Shown: one piece after another, positions 17,341-25,600 of the stretch
Layout of the letters: every line of letters begins with the position of its first letter
Position numbering within the stretch: position 1 is the first letter of the stretch
Assembly: GCF_000430885.1 (NCBI RefSeq)
Contig: NZ_AUMW01000031.1
Coordinates: 1-39,581, forward strand
Direction of reading: 5' to 3'
Length of the DNA stretch: 39,581 nt
From: Desulfotruncus alcoholivorax DSM 16058
Lineage (GTDB): Bacteria > Bacillota > Desulfotomaculia > Desulfotomaculales > Desulfallaceae
Program-made: the position numbers and the translations under genes
The notes under the pieces: generated by a model
Databases searched by the model: none
What the model was told of the DNA's origin: nothing
What the model saw: the letters and a program-made list of their open reading frames with translations, nothing else

Positions 17341-18236
17341 CGGAATTCTTCCGGGAAATGAGGAAGAGATCTTTTACCGATGCCTTTGACAGGTACTTCA
17401 GGCTGGGCAATAACCTAAACCAAAGAGATGTGATAGCTGTAAGGAAAACCGTATCGGGACTGGTAAAGTTAATTTACCCCAATGGCGAATTTACCAGGGA
17501 CGACATAGAAGAGATATTGCGATACGCCCTGGTGGGCAGGAGAAGGGTCAAAGAACAGCTTAAAAAAATTGGTGGCATGGAATTTTATGATGTTCATTTC
17601 TCTTATATTGATAACGATACCTTAATTGAAGAATTTGTGTCAGTGCCGGAGCAGGGTGGCGGTAAGCTTATTCCCGAAGGCATGTACAAACCCGGCCATA
17701 TTTACACGGTGGCCCACGGGGATTCCGGTATGATAGGTGTTTATAAAATAGAAACCGAAGTTGTTCCCGGCTCCGGTAGATTTGACAGAACCGGCCTTGG
17801 CTCCTGTCGTGAGGCCAAAGAAAGCATTGCCACAGCTTTTAATTACTTTAAGGCCAACAAAAAGAACATTAGCGGTATTATATCTGTGCAAAACAATGAT
17901 TTTTAAATGCATGTTCAGGACTTGCAAGGCATTGGATTAACTTCGGAGCTTTCGCTGGTTGCATTTATCGCCCTTTGTTCCGGCGCTCTTAGGAAGCCGG
18001 TTCAAAGTCAGCTGGTGGTGTTGGGGTCTATGAGCATAGGCGGAACAATCAATAAAGTGGAAGAATTGGCCAATATTATGCAAGTGTGTTTTGACGCGGG
18101 AGCTAAAAAGATATTGCTGCCGATGGCTTCCGCTGTTGATATACCAACGGTTCCTCCGGAGTTGTTTGCCAAATTCCAAATTTCATTTTACCAAAGCCCC
18201 GAAGATGCGGTTTTTAAGGCGCTTGGTGTTGAGTGA
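17325..18236 (+). pseudogene. brxL (BREX Lon-like protein), N-truncated with an in-frame stop
   Basis: From 17325 one frame reads YVDYIAEFFREMRKRSF, LGNNLNQRDVIAVRKTVSG and KKIGGMEFYDVHFSYID, then TAA at 17904-17906. It resumes in the same frame with MHVQDLQGIGLTSELSL, VVLGSMSIGGTINKVEELA and DAGAKKILLPMASAVDIP to a natural stop at 18236. This is BrxL, the Lon-protease-like member of type I BREX. The Lon Ser/Lys pair (GLTSELS and GAKKILL) is still visible. The AAA-type N-terminal half is missing, lost in the deletion that also cut the HEPN gene. The single stop separates the middle from the Lon-like domain; read-through or a restart at ATG 17907 is possible but unlikely to matter. Confidence 0.8.
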
Positions 18237-18242
18237 TATTAT

Positions 18243-18797
18243 ATGAATAACAAAAACCCCGAGGAAGCCAAAAAACAACAGCTCACCTGGCAGGCGATAA
18301 TCGAAAAACTGGAACAGACCCTTAAAACCGCCGGTCCCAAGGTCCTTTTGGGCAACCGGGGGTACCGGCGCTACCTGAAGATGGACAAAAAAGCGGTCAC
18401 CATAAACGAGGAAGCTGTTAAAGAAGATGCCAAATATGACGGTAAATACATCCTGCGCACCAACTGCGACCTGCCACCGGATGAAATAGCCCTGGGTTAC
18501 AAAGGCCTGTGGCAGGTGGATAGGGCGTTTCGTTCCCTGAAGAGTACCCTGGACTTAAGGCACATCTACCACTGGAAAGAAGAACGGGTGCGCAATCAGA
18601 TATTTGTCTGTTTTTTGGCTTTTGTGCTGCAGGTGATGCTGGCCCAAAAAAAAACCTTTGAGTGCTACGTGGTTAGTTATACAATAGGTTTTGAAAATAT
18701 TTTCTACACCAAATACTCCACCTTTGCCCCCGGGAAATACCTGTCCAGCTCCCGGCGAAACAGTTCTTCCATCTCCCGGAGCGTCTCCTTGGGATAA
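18243..18797 (+). pseudogene. IS1634-type DDE transposase, C-terminal fragment
   Basis: From 18243 the frame reads LTWQAIIEKLEQTLKTAGPK, KVLLGNRGYRRYLKM, DGKYILRTNCDLPPDEIA, YKGLWQVDRAFRSLKSTLDL and HWKEERVRNQIFVCFLAFVL, as in the last third of IS1634/IS4-type transposases. The glutamate usual in the QVERAFR box is Asp here. Family similarity ends near 18650 (VMLAQK), and the remaining 45 codons are unrelated read-through. Both ends are missing, so the piece cannot move. It starts directly after brxL and marks an insertion that was later truncated. Confidence 0.7.
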
Positions 18798-18898
18798 ACG
18801 TACTTTCCGTAACAAAAGGCAAAAGCAAAAAGTCTAGCAATCCCTTGTGTACCAAGGATTGCGGGCTTCTTGGTAAATTTTCTTACTTTGGATAACAC
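18704..18898 (-). CDS. small hypothetical ORF, 64 residues
   Basis: A GTG at 18898 opens a frame reading VRKFTKKPAILGTQGIARLF, then AFCYGKYVYP, then REMEELFRRELDRYFPGAKV and a stop at 18704. The C-terminal half is a charged amphipathic helix. I do not recognise a family. No proper ribosome binding site precedes the GTG. It overlaps read-through of the transposase fragment and may be the relic of another gene. Confidence 0.3.
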   Translation of the reverse strand: MLSKVRKFTKKPAILGTQGIARLFAFAFCYGKYVYPKETLREMEELFRRELDRYFPGAKVEYLV

Positions 18899-18937
18899 CC
18901 CTTATAGGAAGATGCTCCCATTTTTATTGTTTTCATA

Positions 18938-19783
18938 TTAACAATATTTATCATATTTGTTTTTGCTAGCTTGTGAAACTAACCGGGTATATATTCTGGT
19001 GTTTTTGATGTCTTCATGCCCTAACAGGTCTTGCAGGCAGGCTAAAGACATGCCCTTGGCTCTAAGATGGGCGGCAAAAGTATGCCTTAAGTTATGCGGG
19101 GTTACCTTATAGCCCAGATAAAGCTTTTGGGCAGTGCTTTTTACAATTTGCCGTACTTTAGCGGTGGAAACCGGTCGTCCCTTGTGGTCGGCAAATAAAT
19201 AAGGACTTTCTACCTGGTGACTTGCCAAGTATTCCTGTAGTCTTTGAGCGCACGCGGCGGTAAAAAGAACTACCCGTTCTCTTTTTCCCTTACCCTTTAT
19301 TAAAACCTGCCAGGTATCCCATTTAATGTCGGCCAGCTGAATTGTTACCAGTTCACTCACCCGTACCCCGGTGGCGTATAATGTTTCAATAATAGCCCGG
19401 TCAAAACTACTGGAGGCCGTTTCCATTAGCCCAATTAAATCTTTTTTGGACAAATAAACTGGATTCATAGGTTGCCAGGGTGAGTGTATATTTTTTGCGG
19501 GATTCTGGTTCACCAAAGCTTCTTCGGAACAGAAATTATAAAAAACCTTGAGTGCTATTAGTTTTATTCGAATAGAACTGGGCTTTAATCCGGCCTTTCC
19601 CAGTTCAGCCAGCCACTCTCTAATATCATTGGCCTCTACTTGATTATATTGCTTGGGATAGTGACAAAAAAACTGGGTTAGGGAAATTTTATAGCCGCTG
19701 GCTGTTTCAGGTGCATATTTTAAATGATGCTCATTGAAAAACTGGTTTATCACCTGTTGATTGACTTCTTTTATTGTTATCAC
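18938..19783 (-). CDS. tyrosine recombinase, type B' (fourth of the array)
   Basis: A 281-residue XerC/D-like recombinase. An N-terminal SAM-like core-binding domain (FNEHHLKYAPETASGYKISL) is followed by the catalytic domain. Arg141 lies in YATGVRVSELV, the beta-hairpin Lys in IKGKGKRER, His230 and Arg233 in TPHNLRHTFAAHL, His256 in LLGHEDIKNT and Tyr265 in RIYTRL. All catalytic residues are present. GTG 19783 overlaps the preceding recombinase stop as GTGA, so translation is coupled. It is closely related to the recombinase at 20677-21519, with the same GxRxSEL...DIKWDT layout. Target site unknown. Confidence 0.93.
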   Translation of the reverse strand: MITIKEVNQQVINQFFNEHHLKYAPETASGYKISLTQFFCHYPKQYNQVEANDIREWLAELGKAGLKPSSIRIKLIALKVFYNFCSEEALVNQNPAKNIHSPWQPMNPVYLSKKDLIGLMETASSSFDRAIIETLYATGVRVSELVTIQLADIKWDTWQVLIKGKGKRERVVLFTAACAQRLQEYLASHQVESPYLFADHKGRPVSTAKVRQIVKSTAQKLYLGYKVTPHNLRHTFAAHLRAKGMSLACLQDLLGHEDIKNTRIYTRLVSQASKNKYDKYC

Positions 19784-20663
19784 CCCATAAATTTTTTATA
19801 TAAGCTGACGATTTGTTCTGCGGGCAGCCGGGCATATATTCTGGTGGTACTCAGGTTGCTATGACCCAATTCATCAGAGATAAAATCAAGTTCGGCACCT
19901 TTGGCTAATAGATTAGTGGCAAAGGTATGTCGCAAACGATGTGGGCCCAGATTACTGCCCAGTTTTGCCTGGCGGCCCAGCTTGGCTGTTAAATAATAAA
20001 TACTACGACCTTTTAAACGCTTGCCAAAACGGTTTAGAAAAAGTGCTTGCTCGTGGGGTGGATGGGTCTCTAGGTACTTTTGTAGGTAGAGGGCGCATAG
20101 AGGTGAAAAGTGTACCTGCCGTTTTTTTTGCCCCTTTCCTGTCACCCAGGCCGTTCTATTTTTTAAATCCACATCCGTTACATTTAAAGTCACCAGCTCA
20201 CAGCGCCGACAGCCCGAGGAAAGTAAGTATTCAAAGATGGCCCGGTCCCGTATTGATAATTGATCGGCATGCAGATTAATCCGGGCCTGTTCAGGTTTAT
20301 CCAGGTACTTGGGGACTGCTTTGGGTATTTTGGGCCTCCAGCGACTTTTTATCAAGTTGCGTTCCAGATACCCTTCTTCCACTCAAAAGTTTAACAAATT
20401 AGATAAACAAGAGATGTAATTTGATATGGAACTTGCTTTTTTAGTTGACTTATGTTTTAAAAGCCAGTCTAGAACATCGTTAGCATCGAGTTCCAGTATT
20501 GATTTGGGACATTCAGTAAAAAATTTTACAAAAAATCTTTTGTTAATATAGATGGTTAGGGCCTTTTCTGGGTTAATTTCAGGCTCATTAAATATTCATT
20601 TATAATCTTTTTGGTCGTCGCATCAATTTCGGCATTATCCAGCACCCAGTACTTTTTATACAA
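19780..20663 (-). pseudogene. tyrosine recombinase, type A' (third of the array), frameshifted and interrupted
   Basis: TTG 20663, behind AAGGAG, starts YKKYWVLDNAEIDATTKKII, matching the start of the type A recombinase at 21524-22411. A frameshift near 20560-20580 moves the text to another frame (FFVKFFTECPKSILELDAND). A TGA at 20385-20383 then interrupts it just before VEEGYLERNLIKSRWRP. The catalytic part is intact from there: Arg in SSGCRRCELV, LGPHRLRHTFATNLL, ELGHSNLSTTRIYARL. The total reconstructed length equals that of the intact type A gene. A 200-residue product could still be made from GTG 20382 but would lack the core-binding domain. Confidence 0.85.
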
Positions 20664-20676
20664 GATAATCAGCTCC

Positions 20677-21519
20677 TTATTGATAATTTTCGTACTGCTT
20701 TTTCTTGGCCGTGGCGCTAAGCCGGTTATATATTCTGGTACTATTAATATTGGCATGTCCCAAAAGCTCTTGGATATAGCTTTGAGGCATATCCTTTTCT
20801 TTCAGGTGAGCGGCAAAAGTATGTCTTAAAGTATGGGGGGTAATTTTAATCCCCAGGTCAAGATTGTTTGTATAATGCTTGAGGAATAACTCCACCCAAG
20901 CCGGACTCAACGGTTTGCCCCTTTGGTTGGTAAAAAGATACGGGCTTTCCACTTTTCTTGTTGCCAGGTAGGCTTTAAGTCTTTCTGCACACGCTGCCGT
21001 AAACAGTACAAACCGCTCTTTATCCCCTTTGCCTTTGCGAATCCATATTTGCCTGGTATCCCATTTAATGTCCTCCAAGCGGATATTGAGAAGCTCGCTG
21101 ATCCGAACTCCGGTGGCATAAAGTGTTTCAATGATGGCCCTCTCCCGGGGGTGCTCTTTGGCTTCCTCCATAAGATGAGCCAGGTCGGCCTTGTTCAAAT
21201 AAATCGGTGGGGATTCTTTTATCCGGGGCAATTCGATATTAAAGGTTGGGTCTTTGAGAATTAAATCTTCCTCTATACAGTACCGGTAAAATGATTTTAC
21301 AGCGGCCAGCTTTAACCGGAGCGAACGGGGCATCAGCCCGGTTTCGTCAAGTTGCATTAGCCAGGCCCGAATATCCAGTGCTTTAACTTCGTCATATTCC
21401 TTGAAACAAAAGCTAAAAAACTGGCGCAACGCAATTTGGTAACTTTTTACCGTTTTTTCAGTAAACCGTGCTTGATTGTCTTTAAAAAAGTGTTCTATCA
21501 TTTCGGTTGTTTTCTTCAT
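20677..21519 (-). CDS. tyrosine recombinase, type B (second of the array)
   Basis: A 280-residue XerC/D-like recombinase starting at ATG 21519 with AAAGGAG ahead. Catalytic residues: Arg139 in YATGVRISELL, the beta-hairpin Lys in RKGKGDKER, His229 and Arg232 in TPHTLRHTFAAHL, His255 in LLGHANINST and Tyr264 in RIYNRL. The N-terminal core-binding domain is complete (FFKDNQARFTEKTVKSYQIA). Only four bases separate it from the upstream type A gene. Its stop TAA overlaps the ribosome binding site of the type A' pseudogene. It probably works together with the type A protein, as paired recombinases do in several integrating elements (inference). Confidence 0.94.
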   Translation of the reverse strand: MKKTTEMIEHFFKDNQARFTEKTVKSYQIALRQFFSFCFKEYDEVKALDIRAWLMQLDETGLMPRSLRLKLAAVKSFYRYCIEEDLILKDPTFNIELPRIKESPPIYLNKADLAHLMEEAKEHPRERAIIETLYATGVRISELLNIRLEDIKWDTRQIWIRKGKGDKERFVLFTAACAERLKAYLATRKVESPYLFTNQRGKPLSPAWVELFLKHYTNNLDLGIKITPHTLRHTFAAHLKEKDMPQSYIQELLGHANINSTRIYNRLSATAKKKQYENYQ

Positions 21520-21523
21520 GGAA

Positions 21524-22411
21524 CTACTCCTTTATTTTTCTGTACCAAGATATGATTTCTTCGGATAGCACTCTGGCGTAGATCCTGGTCGTATTAAGAT
21601 CGCGGTGCCCCAGTTCGCTACCGATAAACTCCAGTTCAGCACCCCTGGCCAGCAGATTCGTGGCAAAGGTATGCCTTAAACAGTGTGGGCCAAGCTTGCG
21701 GGGTAGGCCTGTTTTTTTTCCCAGCTTGCTGGTAACTTTATATATGCCAACCGTGGAAAGCCTTTTCCCATACTGGTTGACAAAAAGGGCGGGCTCGCTT
21801 TTAGGATGGTGATTATCCAAATACTCTTTAAGCAGGAGTGCACATTCCTCGGAAAAGTGTACCTCCCGGGTTTGTCCGCCTTTACCCTTAACCCGGGCAG
21901 TTCTATTTTCAAGGTCGAGGTCATCGACATTTAAGCTGGCCGCTTCAGCGCGCCGGCAGCCAGAGGATAATAAGAATAAAACCAGTGCGCGGTCTCTTAC
22001 AGGTAGTTTTTCGGCGCGAAGTTTAACCCGGGCCAGTTCATTCTCATCAAGATACTTAGGTAATGATTTGGGTATGCGTGGTCGCCATCGTTTCTTTATT
22101 AATGTACGTTCAATATATCCTTCGGCCAGGCAGAATCTGAAAAAACTAGAAAGGATAGAGAGAATAAAATCCCGGGTTCTCTCTTTTGTGTGACCGTAAA
22201 ACGTGTTAATCCAGGCCAGAACATCATCAGATGTTAACTCCTGTACCGGCTTTGCACAATCTGTAAGAAATTTCTCCAATACACGCCGGTATCGGTCAAT
22301 GGTTGTTTCCGATTTGTTGGCCAGCTTCATGAATTGTAAAAATTCGTTGGCTATTACTTTAGTTTGCTGGTCAATATTTTCAAGTTCGATTATCCAGTAC
22401 TTTTCTTTCAT
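21524..22411 (-). CDS. tyrosine recombinase, type A (first of the array)
   Basis: A 295-residue XerC/D-like recombinase. ATG 22411 is chosen over in-frame TTG 22414 because AAAGGA lies eight bases away. The core-binding domain includes SETTIDRYRRVLEKFLTD. Catalytic residues are Arg153 in SSGCRRAEA, the Lys in VKGKGGQTRE, His243 and Arg246 in GPHCLRHTFATNLL, His269 in ELGHRDLNTT and Tyr278 in RIYARV. It is the promoter-proximal gene of the four-gene array and divergent from the defence operon. It is complete and probably active; it differs clearly from the type B genes in length and motif surroundings. Confidence 0.94.
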   Translation of the reverse strand: MKEKYWIIELENIDQQTKVIANEFLQFMKLANKSETTIDRYRRVLEKFLTDCAKPVQELTSDDVLAWINTFYGHTKERTRDFILSILSSFFRFCLAEGYIERTLIKKRWRPRIPKSLPKYLDENELARVKLRAEKLPVRDRALVLFLLSSGCRRAEAASLNVDDLDLENRTARVKGKGGQTREVHFSEECALLLKEYLDNHHPKSEPALFVNQYGKRLSTVGIYKVTSKLGKKTGLPRKLGPHCLRHTFATNLLARGAELEFIGSELGHRDLNTTRIYARVLSEEIISWYRKIKE

Positions 22412-22655
22412 CAATTCAGTCCTTTCCTCTGCGATTCAAAGTTGCTTTGGTTAACTATTATTTCCAATTTAATAATCGAATAATCAATAAATCAAAATTT
22501 TTTGCAGGAAACTTCTGTTTATTTGATAAAATATAGTTAAAATTTAGTCGATATATTAAGTAAAACCAAGAAATCAATTATTAAATTAAAAATACCTTAA
22601 ACACCTCAACATACCAAAAATTGCATGGAAACCCCCATAATAAAGGAGGCCAATA
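22412..22655. promoter_or_regulatory. AT-rich divergent control region between recombinases and defence operon
   Basis: The region is strikingly AT-rich. A plus-strand promoter candidate for the defence operon is TTGCAG (22502-22507), 19 bases, TAAAAT (22527-22532); the spacing is long and the call weak. AATTTAATAAT (22466-22476) has an exact reverse complement at 22577-22587, so an 11-bp inverted repeat brackets the candidate promoter. TAAAGGAGG at 22643-22651 is the ribosome binding site for the ATG at 22656. Confidence 0.4.
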
Positions 22656-25600
22656 ATGAACGTTTTTGAATTAAACCACCGTTTAATTCACGATTATTCA
22701 TCATATATCCGCAGCTTTATCCAAATTCGTGACAAGCGAATTTATGATTACACGGAGCAGTGCTTAAATGACGGGCTTCTTTGGCCTGAACCACTAATTC
22801 AGCTAAACCCTTCATTCGAACCCGGTGAATGGGTGGATGGTTTGGTAGATAACGGAATTTTGCATAAGGAATGCAAAAAAATCTTTCGGAGCAATAAAGA
22901 TTTGGATGGAATAGGACAACCACTACGGTTGCATAGACACCAGGTTGATGCCATCGAGGCTGCCCGCTCAGGAAAGAACTATGTCCTCACCACCGGCACC
23001 GGTTCCGGTAAAAGCTTGGCTTACATCATTCCCATAGTAAACTACATACTTCAACATGGCAGCGGCCGGGGAATCCAGGCCATTGTTATCTATCCAATGA
23101 ATGCCCTGGCTAACAGCCAGTACGGTGAATTGGAGAAATTTCTTTGTTACGGTTACCCGGAAGGGCAGTATCCCGTTACATTTGAGAAATATACTGGACA
23201 GGAGAGTGAAGAGCAGAAGCAGCGGATTATTGAAAACCCGCCCGATATATTGCTGACAAACTATGTCATGCTCGAATTGATTTTAACCAGGGTAAAGGAT
23301 AAAAACCTGATTAATGCAGCGAAAAACCTTAAGTTTCTTGTATTGGACGAATTGCATACCTACCGTGGCCGTCAGGGTGCCGATGTTGCCATGCTTATTC
23401 GCAGGCTTCGGAATTATTGTGGCGGTCAAGATCTCCAGTGTGTCGGTACCTCCGCCACTTTGGCTGGAACTGGCACTTATAATCAACAAAGGACCGAAGT
23501 TGGTGCAGTGGCATCACTTCTTTTTGGCTCCCGGGTTGATCCGGAGCAAGTTATTATGGAAACATTAAAGCGAGCTACACCCGATAAGGAGCTTACAGAT
23601 CCAAGGTTTGTACAAGAACTCAAAGAAAGAATACAAAACCCTGGCACAATGTTCGAGGATGATTACCACCAGTTTATTAATGATCCACTATCCATCTGGA
23701 TTGAAACTACTTTTGGCATTACCACGGAACCGGAAAGCGGCCGGCTAATTCGTAGCACCCCTCGCTGCATTTCGGGTCCGGAAGGCGCTGCCAAAGAATT
23801 AAGTAAGCTAACCGGAACCGGTGAAAATAGCTCTATTCAGGTAATTCAAGATAAGCTGCTTGCCGGGTATAAATGTAAACACCCCGAAACAGGTTTCCCC
23901 GTCTTTGCCTTCCGTTTACACCAGTTTATCAGCCGGGGCGACACAGTTTATGCTTCTTTAGAGAATGAACAGGATAGATATATTACCACTGAGGGCCAGC
24001 AATTTGTACCCAATGACCGTAACCGGATACTTTTCCCCCTGGCCTTTTGCCGCGAATGCGGACAGGAATATTACAGCGTAAACTTTATTACCGATAAATC
24101 AACAGGTCTCAGGATATTTACCCCTAGAGACCCATATGATAACCAAAGCGATGAAGAAGAGAATACATCCGGTTTTCTATTTCGCAACTCTGCAAATCCC
24201 TGGCCTGTAGATGATGCAGAAGTTATTAATAAGGTACCTGATGATTGGGTGGAAGAACATAAAGGGGTTAGACGAATTCGCAGCAATCGCGTGAAAGATC
24301 TGCCCGGGGTAACTTACATAAAACCAGATGGACGGGAGGATAAGGATGGGGAACAATTCTTTTTTATCCCGGTTCCTTTCCGGTTTTGTTTGCACTGCGG
24401 CGTGTCCTATGGAACACGGCAGTCTAATGACTTTGCCAAGTTGTCCACACTGGGCTCGGAAGGTCGTAGTACTGCTACAACCATATTAACATTGTCAGCG
24501 GTCCGGCACCTTCAACAAGAAGAAACTCTCGAACAAAAAGCCAGAAAACTTTTAAGTTTTACCGATAACCGCCAGGATGCGTCGTTGCAAGCCGGGCATT
24601 TTAACGATTTTATTGAAATCGGGCTATTAAGATCCGCTCTGTACCGTGCAGTTTATGAGGCAGGTCCGGATGGACTTCGGCACGATGAATTAACTCAAAA
24701 AGTATTTAATACCCTTGACTTGCCTTTGGAACTATACGCAGTTGATCCCAATGTTCGCTTCCAGGCCCTGGCCGATACCCAGCGGGCTTTACGCAATGTC
24801 TTGGGATACCGGCTTTACCTGGATCTAAAACGGGGCTGGCGTATTACTTCGCCTAATTTGGAACAGTGTGGCCTCTTGGAAATTAAATATGCCTCTCTCG
24901 ATGAAGTTTGCGAGGCCGAAGACCTATGGCAGGAATGCCACCCGGCCTTGGTAACGGCCGACCCGGAAACCAGAAAGAAAGTAGCCAAAGTTTTGTTGGA
25001 TTATATGCGGCGGGAACTGGCCATCAAAGTGGATTATTTAAACCGGGAATTTCAGGAACGGATTCAACAGCAAAGCAACCAGCATTTAAAACTTCCCTGG
25101 GCCATTGATGAAAATGAAAAAATGCAGTTTGCCACTATACTTTACCCCAGGTCTCGTTCAAGGTTCAAAAAAGACTTCAGGGGTAATATTTACCTGTCGG
25201 AGCGCAGCGGTTTCGGACAATACCTGCGCCGGCGCACCACTTTCCCCCAATATAAAGAAAAGATTGGCTGGGATCATACCAAGGAGATCATCAAGCAAAT
25301 ACTAAATGCTTTACGCATTGGCGGTCTTGTGGAAGTGGTGGATGAGCCCCGGGATGATGTGCCCGGTTACCAGTTAACTGCATCATCGTTGATTTGGGTT
25401 TGCGGGGATGGGAGCAGAGCTTTTCACGATCCCATCCGCGTACCCAACATACCGGAAGAAGGCAGCCGTACCAATCCATTTTTCGTTGAATTTTACAAAA
25501 CAATGGCCTTTGAAACCAGAGGTATTGAGGCCCGCGAGCATACGGCCCAGGTTCCGTATGAGCTGAGGATTGAGCGTGAACAGAAATTCCGTGAAGGCAC

